64,000 bases of DNA from UBA6168 sp964573725 (GCA_964573725.1 CAZNLJ010000003.1:122382-186381), one strand, 5' to 3'. Counted from the first letter of the stretch, positions 18,606-27,206 are shown. Program-made: numbers and translations. Notes: generated by a model not told the origin, from the sequence alone.

Positions 18606-18767
18606 CGATCGTCGATCCCGGTGCGGGAAGGACCAAGCTGCGCGTCTGCCGGTGCCGACCGACGGATGCACAGGGCTTCCCGGGAAAGCCGCCGGACCGT
18701 TGCATCCCGGGCCAACGGGCACCCGGGCGTGCCGGATGTCCGCCAGGCCGGAGGCGAAGCCGGCTTA

Positions 18768-19352
18768 TCAGGACGACTTCCCGAACAAGGAGGCCTCCAC
18801 CAATTCGCAGATGAGGTGTCCGCAAAGGATGTGGCCCTCCTGGATCCGGGGCGTTCGGTTGTCCGGGATACAGAGGAGCAGGTCGCAACAGGACTGCAGG
18901 GCGCCGCCATCCCTACCGGTCAGACCGACGACGGTCAGTCCGATGAGCCGGGCCTTTTCCGCGGCACGGACGATATTGTCGGAGTTTCCGGAAGTGGACA
19001 GGACGAAGAGCACATCCCCCGGCGTCCCATGGGCGGCGACGGCCCGTTCGAAGGCCCGTTCGAAACCATAATCATTGGAAACAGCCGTCAGGAAGGACGA
19101 GTTCACATGCAGGGCCTCCGCCGGCAAGGGATCGCGGTCGAAGAGGAAGCGGCCGGAAAGTTCCGCCGCCAGATGCTGTGCATCGGCTGCGCTGCCGCCA
19201 TTGCCGCAGAAGAAGACCCGATGCCCCCTCCGGTAGCAATCCACGACCATTGCAACGGCTGTTTCCAGGGAAACCAACAAGTCCGGCTGTCCCAGGATGC
19301 GCGTCACCATTGCGGCATGACCGTCCAGGATATGTAGGATTCTGTCGCGCAT
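18768..19352 (-). CDS. gmhA: Phosphoheptose isomerase (SIS domain)
   Basis: 194-residue SIS-fold protein. GmhA converts sedoheptulose 7-phosphate to D-glycero-D-manno-heptose 7-phosphate, the first step toward LPS-core heptose. The phosphosugar-binding motif GNGGSAADAQHLAAELSGRF at about 50-69 carries the catalytic Glu. STSGNSDNI (about 119) binds phosphate, and EGHILCGHLICELVE near the end carries the catalytic His region. The length is typical of the enzyme. It lies 10 nt downstream of hisS and upstream of metH, all minus, so it is probably part of one operon. Other heptose genes (hldE, gmhB) are not in the window, so the specific role rests on family similarity. Confidence 0.9.
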   Translation of the reverse strand: MRDRILHILDGHAAMVTRILGQPDLLVSLETAVAMVVDCYRRGHRVFFCGNGGSAADAQHLAAELSGRFLFDRDPLPAEALHVNSSFLTAVSNDYGFERAFERAVAAHGTPGDVLFVLSTSGNSDNIVRAAEKARLIGLTVVGLTGRDGGALQSCCDLLLCIPDNRTPRIQEGHILCGHLICELVEASLFGKSS

Positions 19353-19362
19353 ACAAGAGGAT

Positions 19363-20928
19363 TCAACCGCAGATCGACTTCAGGTGTGCCGCCAGCTCCG
19401 ACCTTGGCACAGCTTGCTGGACTTCGGCGATCCAGGCCTGTTTGTCGGTGATTTGGTCCGCCAAGGCACGGCCCCGTCGCAGGTTCTTTACGGAAACGAC
19501 CCCTTTTTCCGCCTCGTCGGTGCCGAGCAGGACCACCGCCGGGCAGTTCTTTTCATCGGCATAGGCCATTTGTTTCTTGATTTTCCGGAATCCCTTGTAG
19601 GCGCCGCAATACACTTCCGCGTCGATACCGGCGGTCCGCAGTTCCCGGGCGACCTGGTGGTAGGTCTCCGCCAGGGTGTCGTCGAAATAAGCGATCAGGA
19701 CAGGTCCCCGGGCCTTCACCCCGTCTGAGAGGGACATGCGCATCAGTTCCGCCAGCCGGTCCACCCCGATCGAGGCGCCGGTGGCCGGCACCCGCATCCC
19801 CAACAGTTGAGAGACCAGTCCGTCGTAGCGGCCACCTCCGCAAATCGAGCCTACCTTTCGTTCGCGGCCCTTTTCGTCGCGATAGGTCAGCAGCGATTCC
19901 GCCTCGAAAACAGGTCCGGTGTAATAAGCCATACCCCGCATCAGGGTCGGATCGAACATGATCCTGGAATCGTCGAAACCCAGTGCCGACCAAAGCCGGT
20001 GCATGCGGTCGAGCTCCCCGAGGCCCTCCAAGGCCAGCGGATGGGTTCCGACGGCGGCGGACAGCCTTTCCAGCACCGCTTGCCGGGTGTCCGCACCGGT
20101 TGCGACGGACAGGAACGCCAGGATGGCCCGGCAGGTTTCCGCGGACAAGCCCAGTCCCGGCACCGGTGCGCCGGAAGCATCCGTCCGGCCCGGACCGAGT
20201 TCGAGCAGGACGTTGTCCCAGCCCACCTTGTCCTGCTTGTCGATTACCCGGAGGACGGCCGCCTCCGCTTCCGGACCGGCAATACCGACCGAGGCGAGGA
20301 AGCCGTTCAGCACCTTGCGATTGTTGACCCGGATGATGTACGAGGAGGGCGGCAGTCCGATGGCCGCGAGGGCATCCCATAAGATCATGCAGGCCTCCGC
20401 GTCCGTCGCCACATCATCGGAGCCTACCGTGTCGAAATCCAGTTGCCAGAATTCCCGGAACCGCCCCGGGAGCAATTTGAGTTCATACCGGTAAACCGGG
20501 CCGAACTGATAGCGGCGGAATAGGGGTGCCCTGCCTTCCGGAACCTGTCCGCGCCGGGCATCCGTCCAAAGTCTTTCCGCATAAACCCGGGCCAGGGGAG
20601 CGGTGAGGTCGTACCGCAAGGCAAGGGGGGCATGTTCCATAAGGGCCCGACCGGAACCATCGCGGATTTCATGCGCGTTATCATCCAGTACCGGCTCCTC
20701 CTCCGGATTGCGGAAAGCATAGACTCCCTTGTCGACCGTATCCTCGTCCGGCATGTACTTGCCGATGACGTCCGCATATTCCAGTACCGGGGTATCCCAG
20801 TGTTCGAATCCGTAGGAGCGGTAGACGGCGCTGGCGGCCCGGATGATATGCTGGCGCAATTCGTTCTGGTCCGCATCGATATCCCGAAAACCTTTGATTT
20901 TTCGGGGGACGATACCTCTTTCCTTCAT
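19363..20928 (-). CDS. hisS: Histidyl-tRNA synthetase, divergent (alpha-proteobacterial-like) type
   Basis: Class II synthetase that charges tRNA-His. The 521 residues are long for a bacterial HisRS. Motif 1 lies near RGFRD-like KGFRDID and the LEYADVIGKYMPDED stretch. Motif 2 is in RRYQFGPVYRYE ... GRFREFWQLDFDTVG. The histidine-binding HisA loop is RGMAYYTGPVFEAES, and motif 3 is GASIGVDRLAEL. Segments such as VNNRKVLNGFLASVGIAG, RVIDKQDKVGWDNV and GPGRTDASG resemble, from memory, the divergent HisRS of Caulobacter-like alpha-proteobacteria rather than the shorter Bacteroides enzyme. It is significant that the tRNA-His gene lies 190 nt upstream and lacks the usual G-1:C73. A near-consensus -7 element (TATCTTCG, 21017-21010) may start a hisS-gmhA-metH transcript. 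Confidence 0.95.
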   Translation of the reverse strand: MKERGIVPRKIKGFRDIDADQNELRQHIIRAASAVYRSYGFEHWDTPVLEYADVIGKYMPDEDTVDKGVYAFRNPEEEPVLDDNAHEIRDGSGRALMEHAPLALRYDLTAPLARVYAERLWTDARRGQVPEGRAPLFRRYQFGPVYRYELKLLPGRFREFWQLDFDTVGSDDVATDAEACMILWDALAAIGLPPSSYIIRVNNRKVLNGFLASVGIAGPEAEAAVLRVIDKQDKVGWDNVLLELGPGRTDASGAPVPGLGLSAETCRAILAFLSVATGADTRQAVLERLSAAVGTHPLALEGLGELDRMHRLWSALGFDDSRIMFDPTLMRGMAYYTGPVFEAESLLTYRDEKGRERKVGSICGGGRYDGLVSQLLGMRVPATGASIGVDRLAELMRMSLSDGVKARGPVLIAYFDDTLAETYHQVARELRTAGIDAEVYCGAYKGFRKIKKQMAYADEKNCPAVVLLGTDEAEKGVVSVKNLRRGRALADQITDKQAWIAEVQQAVPRSELAAHLKSICG

Positions 20929-21078
20929 CTCGGTGCTTGTTGTTTGATGGTTTGTTCCGGCCGGTGCTTCGGAACCCGCCTGCGGGATCCCGCCGAACGG
21001 GCTTGGCCACGAAGATACGGCGAAGCCCTGAAAATTGGGAACTTACCTTGGTCGGCGATCCGGGGGGCACCAACAAAA

Positions 21079-21106
21079 AAAAGCATTGCCGGGCGGCAAT
21101 GCTTTT
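21079..21106 (-). terminator. Intrinsic terminator of tRNA-His
   Basis: AAAAGCATTGCC (21079-21090) pairs perfectly with 21095-21106 around a 4-nt loop. Read on the minus strand it ends in a run of eight T, 15 nt after the tRNA 3' end. It separates the tRNA from hisS. Confidence 0.9.
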
Positions 21107-21120
21107 GATTTGAATTCGGG

Positions 21121-21194
21121 TCCCCCCGAGTGGGCTCGAACCACTGACCCCCGGAACCACAATCCGATGCTCTAGCCAACTGAGCTACAGGGGG
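21121..21194 (-). tRNA. tRNA-His (GTG), lacking G-1 and C73
   Basis: A full cloverleaf folds on the minus strand. Acceptor CCCCCTG (21194-21188) pairs with CGGGGGG (21128-21122). The D-arm is GCTC/GAGC with a 9-nt loop. The anticodon stem is TCGGA/TCCGG with loop TTGTGGT, so the anticodon is GTG (21160-21158). The T-arm is AGTGG/CCACT with loop TTCGAGC. CCA is not encoded. The discriminator base is A (21121) and the base before position 1 is T (21195). Nearly all bacterial tRNA-His genes encode G at -1 opposite C73; here both are absent, as is known for a clade of alpha-proteobacteria. It has its own promoter and terminator. Confidence 0.97.
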
Positions 21195-21228
21195 AAGGAC
21201 AAACGAAAGGCAACCTTTCGGAGCGGCG

Positions 21229-21260
21229 CAAAGGTAGCAATACTTCCGCTTCATTTCAAA
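21229..21260 (-). promoter_or_regulatory. Promoter of tRNA-His
   Basis: On the minus strand, TTTG (21260-21257), a 20-nt spacer and TACCTTTG (21236-21229) match the Bacteroidota consensus exactly. The tRNA begins 35 nt downstream of the -7 element. Confidence 0.88.
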
Positions 21261-21830
21261 ATCCTTCCGAATTTTTTGTTTTACCGGAGGGAGAACGGCC
21301 CGGCCTTCGAGAAACCGGGTTGACAATTGGCGGAAAGGATGTATTTTTAAGCACGGAACTCGGCCGGAAAGCCATTTGGACGGCCTTGTCCATCCCGTCC
21401 GCAACACCCGACGGGTTCCGGTAGGAACGAAGAAAAAAAGACCACACAGGTACACACGCAAGTTTTGACTCAACGTTATTCCAGGAGGTTCAGGTGTGGA
21501 TGGGAATAGGGCGGGCCTCGACCGTTGACTTGTCCGGTTCCGCCGGAGCGCGTCCTTTGGGACGCTCCGGGTGGACGGGAGGATTACCGAAGACCAACCT
21601 GCCGACCTAATCGTGATTTTTGGGGGTCCAAAACACCCGAATGCCTGTGTGTGTCTTTTTTCCTTGACCCTTTTGCGGCGTTCCGCGCTTTCCGGAAGGA
21701 GGCTGGTTGCCTTCGGTGGCGGCAGCGGCACATTTTGTCGAAAAAACCAGGAAAAGCCCGGAAATATGGGCAACTTACCCGGAGAAAACATCATCAGCTC
21801 TTTTTTCACCATATTAACAACGAGACACCA
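21261..21830. other. Intergenic region upstream of the SPFH gene
   Basis: 570 nt between the tRNA-His promoter and the SPFH gene. Frames here look non-coding on both strands and I see no convincing -33/-7 promoter for the SPFH gene. An imperfect GC-rich inverted repeat near 21540-21580 (CGCGTCCTTTGGGACGC type) is the only structure noticed. Confidence 0.4.
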
Positions 21831-22742
21831 ATGACACTACCACTTATCGTCCTGCCCCTGTTGGGCACCCTGATCCTACTGAGCGGGCTTTTCACGGTCC
21901 GGCAGCAATCCGCCGCCATCATCCAGCGGTTCGGCAAGTTCCAAAGCGTACGGCAAGCGGGACTCCAGTTCAAGATACCCTTTATCGACGCGATAGCGGG
22001 TCGGATGAGCCTGAAAATCCAACAATTGGATGTACCGGTGGAAACCAAGACCAAAGACAACGTCTTTTTGCGCATGCAGGTATCGGTACAGTACAAGATC
22101 AATCCGGACACCATCTACGAGGCATTTTACAAGTTGCAGAATCCGACCGAACAGATGGCGGCCTACATATTCGACGTGGTCCGGGCGGAAGTGCCGAAGA
22201 TGAAGCTGGACGACGTGTTCGAGCGCAAGGACGACATCGCGGTGGCTATCCGCCGCGAGTTGGACGAATCCATGAACGAGTATGGGTATTATATTGTAAA
22301 GGCCTTGGTGACCGACATCGACCCGGCGCAGGAGGTCAAGAATGCCATGAACCATATCAATGCGGCGGAGCGGAAGAAGATCGCCGCCGAATACGAGGCG
22401 GAGGCCGAGAAGATCCGCATCGTCGCCAAGGCGAGGGCGGAGGCGGAGAGCAAGCGGCTGCAAGGGCAGGGCATCGCCGACCAGCGCCGGGAGATTGCAC
22501 GAGGGCTGGAGGAGAGTGTCGGCACCTTGCATTCGGTGGGCATCAATCCGCAGGAGGCCTCCTCGCTGATCGTCATCACCCAGCATTACGATACCCTCCA
22601 ATCCTTGGGAGAGAATTCGAAGAGCACCCTCATCCTGCTCCCCAATGCACCCAATGCGGCCAGCGACATGTTGAACCAGCTGGTCAATTCCTTCGTGACG
22701 GCCCAGCAGCTCGGTTCGGGTTCCGAAGAAGCGGGGAATTGA
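21831..22742 (+). CDS. SPFH/band-7 membrane protein (stomatin-like)
   Basis: 303-residue paraslipin/stomatin-type protein that would scaffold membrane microdomains or regulate membrane proteases. Residues 1-22 are a hydrophobic N-terminal anchor (MTLPLIVLPLLGTLILLSGL). The SPFH domain follows (about 25-200; RFGKFQSVRQAGLQFKIPF, VETKTKDNVFLRMQVSVQY, ALVTDIDP). Then comes a charged coiled coil rich in Ala, Glu and Arg (about 195-235), and a C-terminal hydrophobic tail (SSLIVITQHYDTLQ). The frame is open about 100 codons upstream but without family similarity; the ATG at 21831 starts directly at the anchor. It stands alone: no NfeD-type partner protein lies next to it. Confidence 0.93.
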   Translation: MTLPLIVLPLLGTLILLSGLFTVRQQSAAIIQRFGKFQSVRQAGLQFKIPFIDAIAGRMSLKIQQLDVPVETKTKDNVFLRMQVSVQYKINPDTIYEAFYKLQNPTEQMAAYIFDVVRAEVPKMKLDDVFERKDDIAVAIRRELDESMNEYGYYIVKALVTDIDPAQEVKNAMNHINAAERKKIAAEYEAEAEKIRIVAKARAEAESKRLQGQGIADQRREIARGLEESVGTLHSVGINPQEASSLIVITQHYDTLQSLGENSKSTLILLPNAPNAASDMLNQLVNSFVTAQQLGSGSEEAGN

Positions 22743-22783
22743 CCCCTTGACCGATTTTCCGGAAATTGCGCAGCTTGCGGCTT

Positions 22784-22819
22784 CCGGTGCATCACTTCCG
22801 ACCGGAAGCGGTGCACCGG
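22784..22819 (+). terminator. Hairpin after the SPFH gene
   Basis: CCGGTGCA (22784-22791) pairs with TGCACCGG (22812-22819), enclosing an inner CTTC/GAAG stem. It lies 42 nt after the SPFH stop and lacks a T-tract, so termination is only likely. Confidence 0.4.
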
Positions 22820-22946
22820 CGGCCATCCAGGGGGCTCCGCCTGATTTTCCCGGGTCGGGATCCCACCGGTCCGTCCCGCTATTCTTACAGCCCTGAAAAT
22901 TCCGGATGAGTATATTTTCTTTATTTTTACTCCAAAATGAGTACCG

Positions 22947-23657
22947 ATGAAGAAACAAAGTGCCTTGCGGAAACACAATTTCCCGGATGCGGATCTGTAC
23001 ATGACCTGCATGGAGTGCATCCGATACGCGCATCGGGACCTGGCGGCGTTCGAGACCTATGGTTACGGGATGGACCGGCTGAAGGCATTCCAGGCCCGGT
23101 GCGAACAATTCCGGGCCTTGCCGGACGACGAGGAGCTGTTGGGGGCACAGATGGTGTTGACGGAAAAGAAGTACCAGGCGGCGGAGCGCTTGCAGGCGAC
23201 GATCCGGAGTGTGATGACGCGGGTGGCGACGAAATACAACAACCGCTCCGGGCGGTACCGCAAGTTCGGTGCCACCCGGTTGGGCGACATGACGGATGCG
23301 CAGCTGATCTTCTGTGCCCGGCGGGTGGTCCGCGTGGCCAGGCAGCAATTGGATTTCCTGGCCGAGACGGGACTGAACGAGCACTTGTTGGGCCGGATAT
23401 CGGAAGCGGCCCAAGCCTTCGAATCTGCGGTCAACCTGCAACAGGACCGGGTAGCGGACCGGGACATCGGGGTGGAGCGGCGCATCGCCCAAGGCAATGC
23501 CCTGTATGAGGAATTGGTGGTCGTCTGCGACATCGGGAAAGACATCTGGGACAACAAGGACATCCGCAAGTACGAACAATTCTGTCTGTACGAGAGCAAC
23601 AACGAGCAGAAGAAGGCCCGCAAAGCCGGCCTCCGTGCCCCGTCCGAACCACAATAA
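22947..23657 (+). CDS. Conserved-looking helical protein of unknown function
   Basis: 236 residues, soluble, no signal peptide or membrane segment, and predicted to be almost entirely alpha-helical. Notable stretches are an N-terminal Cys pair in MTCMECIRYAHRDL, a basic central helix (IRSVMTRVATKYNNRSGRYRKFG), FCARRVVRVARQQLDFL, and an acidic/aromatic C-terminal part (YEELVVVCDIGKDIWDNKD, YESNNEQKK). The basic tail ends at residue 236. I have an impression of a Bacteroidota-specific family with related paralogues, but cannot name it. Its stop lies 6 nt before the start of the FAD oxidoreductase, so the two are probably translated from one message. No function is assigned. Confidence 0.8.
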   Translation: MKKQSALRKHNFPDADLYMTCMECIRYAHRDLAAFETYGYGMDRLKAFQARCEQFRALPDDEELLGAQMVLTEKKYQAAERLQATIRSVMTRVATKYNNRSGRYRKFGATRLGDMTDAQLIFCARRVVRVARQQLDFLAETGLNEHLLGRISEAAQAFESAVNLQQDRVADRDIGVERRIAQGNALYEELVVVCDIGKDIWDNKDIRKYEQFCLYESNNEQKKARKAGLRAPSEPQ

Positions 23658-23663
23658 GCCACC

Positions 23664-24785
23664 ATGTCCGACCCTTCACCGCCCTTGCCGGCGAACGCGG
23701 CGCCCTGGGATGCCATCCTGGTTGGGCAGGGTCTGGCCGGGACCCTTTTGTCCTACCACCTGCTTGCCCGGGGTGCGCGGATCCTGGTCATCGACAGGTA
23801 CCGGCCTGGCATGTCCTCCGCGGTAGCCGCCGGCATCATCAATCCGGTCACCGGCCGGCGGCTGGCCAGGAGCTGGATGTACGACACCCTGCAGGACCAC
23901 GCCCGGCGTACCTACCTCCGGCTGCAACAGCTGCTACGCGTCCCCCTGTGGCACGAAAGGATCATCCACCGGGTGCTGCACCACAATTTCGACATGGCGG
24001 AATGGGACCGTCGGAGTGTCTTCCCGGAGTATGCGGATTACCTGGGGGCAACCGGCCGGACCTCCCCCTACCCTTCCCTGCTGCGGGAATCCTATGGTTG
24101 GGGCACGCTCCGGCAAGCGGCCCAGGTGGCCGTTCCGACCCTGCTTGAAGCCTGGCGGGCCTACCTTTCGGCGAAAGCGGCCTATTGGGACCACCGTTTC
24201 GATTACGACCGACTGGCGATTACACCCCGGGGGGTTGTGTATGACGGCATCCCTGCCAAACGGGTCATCTTTTGCGAAGGCGCCTTCGCCCTGGAGAATC
24301 CTTGGTTCCGGCATTTGCCCTTCCGGCCCACCAAGGGTGAGCTGCTGTTGGTACACCTCCCGGGCGTACAGGTACAGGACCTGGTGAAGCATCACCTCCT
24401 GCTGGCGCCACACCGGCCGACCCCGCCCCAGGGAGGTGCCGGCCGGGCCGACATGTATTGGGCGGGTTCCACCAGCCGATGGGAATATACGGATGCCGCC
24501 CCCACCCCGGCCGTCGGTGTACAATTGGCCAAGCAACTGGAGGAGATGCTGGCCATCCCTTTCGAGGTGACGGACCATCTGGCGGGCATCCGGCCTACCG
24601 TGGAAGACATCCGTCCCTACCTGGGAACGCATCCGAGACAGCCGGCCGTCGCCATCTTCAACGGGTTGGGAACGAAGGGTGCTTCCCTGGCCCCCTACTT
24701 CGCCGGCCAATTGGCGGACCACCTGCTCAAGGGGACGCCCATAGATCCTGCCGTCTCCGTCGACAGGATTCCCTGTCCCGGATGA
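23664..24785 (+). CDS. FAD-dependent oxidoreductase (DAO family)
   Basis: 373-residue flavoprotein of the D-amino-acid-oxidase/glycine-oxidase fold. The dinucleotide-binding motif GQGLAG lies at about 21-26 within DAILVGQGLAGTLLSYHLL, followed by the acidic end of the second strand (VIDRYRPG). SSAVAAGIINPVTGRRL and, near the C-terminus, AGIRPTVEDIRPYLGTHP and FNGLGTKGASLAPYFA match the FAD-contact regions of the family. The INPVTGRR phrase is reminiscent of the oxidase domain of MnmC, but no methyltransferase domain is present. The substrate is unknown. It is preceded by the helical unknown protein with a 6-nt gap. No signal peptide, so it acts in the cytoplasm. Confidence 0.88.
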   Translation: MSDPSPPLPANAAPWDAILVGQGLAGTLLSYHLLARGARILVIDRYRPGMSSAVAAGIINPVTGRRLARSWMYDTLQDHARRTYLRLQQLLRVPLWHERIIHRVLHHNFDMAEWDRRSVFPEYADYLGATGRTSPYPSLLRESYGWGTLRQAAQVAVPTLLEAWRAYLSAKAAYWDHRFDYDRLAITPRGVVYDGIPAKRVIFCEGAFALENPWFRHLPFRPTKGELLLVHLPGVQVQDLVKHHLLLAPHRPTPPQGGAGRADMYWAGSTSRWEYTDAAPTPAVGVQLAKQLEEMLAIPFEVTDHLAGIRPTVEDIRPYLGTHPRQPAVAIFNGLGTKGASLAPYFAGQLADHLLKGTPIDPAVSVDRIPCPG

Positions 24786-25183
24786 AGCGCATCCGAAGCT
24801 GCTCCGGACGGAGCTTCCAAGTCGGCATTAACATTTTCCCAACGGTTTTGGCGAGCATTTTGCATAGGTCTTGAAGTCCAGAACAATCCCATGCATATCC
24901 CGGCAGACATCCGTTTGCCGCATATCCCTTTCATCCAACCCACAACACGCTTTCAGCTGCTGAACGGTGGCGCACCGGCCCTTGCCGGCGTTTGCCCCTG
25001 TCACCGCTACGGCCGGCTTGTACCTTTGGCGGGCCGGTGCGGTGGCCAGGACACACGGAGCAAGGTCCCGCCGATGCCTGCGACCAGCGCGCGACCGTCC
25101 GGCATCCCTTTCCGGCATGTTCCGGAAAGAGTCCGTGCAGCCATTCACGATCAACTGCCCCCGGTTGAGACAACACCGATTTC
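24786..25183. other. Intergenic region before the DUF6089 gene
   Basis: 398 nt without a credible gene on either strand. A TACCTTTG at 25021-25028 on the plus strand fits the Bacteroidota -7 element. The nearest TTTG is 26 nt upstream (24991-24994), longer than usual, so it is only a candidate promoter for the gene at 25184. Confidence 0.35.
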
Positions 25184-26017
25184 ATGCGACTACGACCCAT
25201 CGCCATCATCGTAGCGGCCGGTCTCTTCATGCCCGGAACGTACGGCCAGCGGAACCTTGACCTCGGCATCTGTTACGGGATCACCCATTACATGGGCGAC
25301 CTGCACCGCAACCCCGTGGAGGTCCTGGAATTCAACAAGGCCATCGGATTGATGCTGCGCTACAACCACAACAATATCCTCTCCATGCGGGTGCAGTTCC
25401 TTCAGGGAGCGCTCTCCGGCAGCGATGCCAATTATCCTACCCTGGAAGCGGCCCGCCGACGCAACCTCAGCTTCCGGTCCCCGCTCTATGAAAGCAGCCT
25501 GCAGTTGGAATGCGCCTTCATGAATTTCGGTATCCGCAGGCAGCATGTCTCCCGGCAACTGGTCTCCTACCGGGCATCCGCTTACCTGATGGCCGGCATC
25601 GCCGGATTCTATTTCAATCCCCGTACCCTTTACCAGGACGAATGGGTGGAGCTGCAACCCCTCGGCACGGAAGGACAGGGCCTACCCGGTTATGCGGAGA
25701 AATACCAACGCTTCCAGGTTGCCGTGCCGTTCGGCATCGGCTTCAAGGTCAAGCCGGGCGACCGGTCGGCATTCGGGTTGGAGTTCGGCTACCGACATAC
25801 CTTCACCGATTACCTCGACGACGTGTCCGGGACATACCCGGACCTCCGGCAGCTGTACCGGGAGAATCCGCTGGCGGCGACCTTGTCCTGCCGCGCGGAG
25901 GATGGGGCATACGCACCGGACAATCCCGTCGCAAACGAACAAAGAGGCAGCAAATCGGGTAACGACCATTACTTTTTTGCCGGCTGCACCTTGGCCATCA
26001 CCCTGGGCAGGCGGTAG
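25184..26017 (+). CDS. Outer-membrane beta-barrel protein, DUF6089-like
   Basis: 277 residues with a signal peptide (about 1-21, ending TYGQ) and alternating amphipathic strands typical of an eight- to ten-stranded outer-membrane barrel. The opening LDLGICYGITHYMGDLHRN, then RYNHNNILSMRVQFLQGALSGSDAN, AFMNFGIRR, AGIAGFYFNPRT and the strand FGLEFGYRHTFTDYLDDVSGTY are characteristic of DUF6089 proteins. In other Bacteroidota these sit near undecaprenyl-diphosphate synthase and BamA genes; here they do not. The final strand ends in a charged residue pair (GRR). The role is unknown: a structural or small-pore barrel is likely. Confidence 0.88.
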   Translation: MRLRPIAIIVAAGLFMPGTYGQRNLDLGICYGITHYMGDLHRNPVEVLEFNKAIGLMLRYNHNNILSMRVQFLQGALSGSDANYPTLEAARRRNLSFRSPLYESSLQLECAFMNFGIRRQHVSRQLVSYRASAYLMAGIAGFYFNPRTLYQDEWVELQPLGTEGQGLPGYAEKYQRFQVAVPFGIGFKVKPGDRSAFGLEFGYRHTFTDYLDDVSGTYPDLRQLYRENPLAATLSCRAEDGAYAPDNPVANEQRGSKSGNDHYFFAGCTLAITLGRR

Positions 26018-26368
26018 CCCACGCCAGGCGTAATCCCGTCCTATCCGGAAAAATGCCTCATCCACATACAATTTACCGGCAATGGCCTTAATTTTGAAAA
26101 GGCAAGCCTCGATTGTAAGGCGTCCCATCCACCTTCCACTCCCCAAGCAAGCGATGACACAGGGATAGGATTCGGCCAGCCACCGGAGACCTTCCCCACC
26201 GACTATGCCAAAAAGCCTGCTTAGGCCCCCGACCGGTCGACCGATGTTTCGGGTACGGAATTTGACCCCGGAGTCCGGGGCCGTCCGCCATCGTGGCCAT
26301 TTCCCGGCGCAAGACATCCGAGCGCCGGGGACAGCGGGTCGGCGCTACGGGAGGGCGACACACCATCA
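26018..26368. other. Intergenic region before the ABC exporter genes
   Basis: 351 nt with no credible gene. TAATTTTG at 26099-26106 on the plus strand fits the -7 consensus without a clear -33 element. If used, the exporter message would have a leader of about 260 nt. Confidence 0.35.
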
Positions 26369-27205
26369 ATGCCCCAAGTAAATATGATAAGGAAAATAAC
26401 CGCTTTCATCAGCCATATCCGGGATTTCCTGAAAGACCTCCTCGATCAGCGTTCGGCCATCCTGGCACTCAGCCGCAGGGACTTCGAACGCAAGTACATC
26501 CGGCATTTCTTCGGGCTGTTGTGGGCGGTCCTGGACCCCTTCCTTTTTGTCTCCATCCTCTACTTCGTCTTCCGGTCCCGATTCGGCGGCGGGCAGGTCG
26601 ACGGGATCCCCTACGTGGTATACATGCTGTGCGGATATGTGGTGCTGGACATCTACAACACCCAGCAGCAGATCATCACCGTGGTGAAAGACCACCAATA
26701 CCTGTTGAAAAAGATACATTTCCGCATCAGTTCCCTCCCCATCATCCGGCTGCTGTCCAACCTGATGATGCATGGGGTCATCCTGACGGTGACCATGGTG
26801 CTGCTGTCGGCAAACGGTATCTATCCCTCCCTATATTGGCTACAAATCCTCTATTACATAGCGGCCGTGTCCGTGTTGCTCATCGGACTGGGGCTGGTCA
26901 CCTCCTCCGTTTACCTGTTTTTTCCGGACATCAGCAACATCATGGGTATCGTGAACCGGATGATGTTCTTCATAACCCCCATTTTCTGGCGATCGAGCGA
27001 CGTGCCGGAGACCGTCGAGTCGCTCCTGAAGCTCAATCCCTTGTACTACATCGTCCAAGGTTACCGAGACAGTTTCCTGTACGGCAGGGGCTTTTGGACA
27101 CATCCTTTGGAGACCTTGTACTATTGGACGGTGACAATGGTCGTACTGTTCGTCGGCATCCGGGTATTCCGGAAGTTGAGGCCCCATTTTGCAGAAATCA
27201 CCTGA
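26369..27205 (+). CDS. Polysaccharide ABC exporter, permease subunit (Wzm-like)
   Basis: 278-residue ABC-2 type inner-membrane protein with six hydrophobic segments. It starts with a cytoplasmic helix (FLKDLLDQRSAILALSRRDFERKYIR). The phrase FFGLLWAVLDPFLFVSILYFVF, with its LW and P positions, is typical of O-antigen and teichoic-acid exporter permeases, as is the C-terminal LNPLYYIVQGYRDSFLYG. It would form a channel with the ATPase encoded 1 nt downstream and export a lipid-linked polysaccharide. The start is either the ATG at 26369 or the in-frame ATG at 26384. No glycosyltransferase cluster surrounds the pair, which is unusual. Confidence 0.92.
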   Translation: MPQVNMIRKITAFISHIRDFLKDLLDQRSAILALSRRDFERKYIRHFFGLLWAVLDPFLFVSILYFVFRSRFGGGQVDGIPYVVYMLCGYVVLDIYNTQQQIITVVKDHQYLLKKIHFRISSLPIIRLLSNLMMHGVILTVTMVLLSANGIYPSLYWLQILYYIAAVSVLLIGLGLVTSSVYLFFPDISNIMGIVNRMMFFITPIFWRSSDVPETVESLLKLNPLYYIVQGYRDSFLYGRGFWTHPLETLYYWTVTMVVLFVGIRVFRKLRPHFAEIT

Positions 27206-27206
27206 C

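Noticed and set aside
16510..19071. An 853-codon plus-strand open frame opposite metH and gmhA
   Set aside because: It runs antisense across two well-identified genes with intact catalytic motifs, so it is a shadow.
20925..21812. A minus-strand open frame spanning tRNA-His
   Set aside because: It reads through the tRNA, its promoter and its terminator; the protein-like piece is only the translated tRNA.
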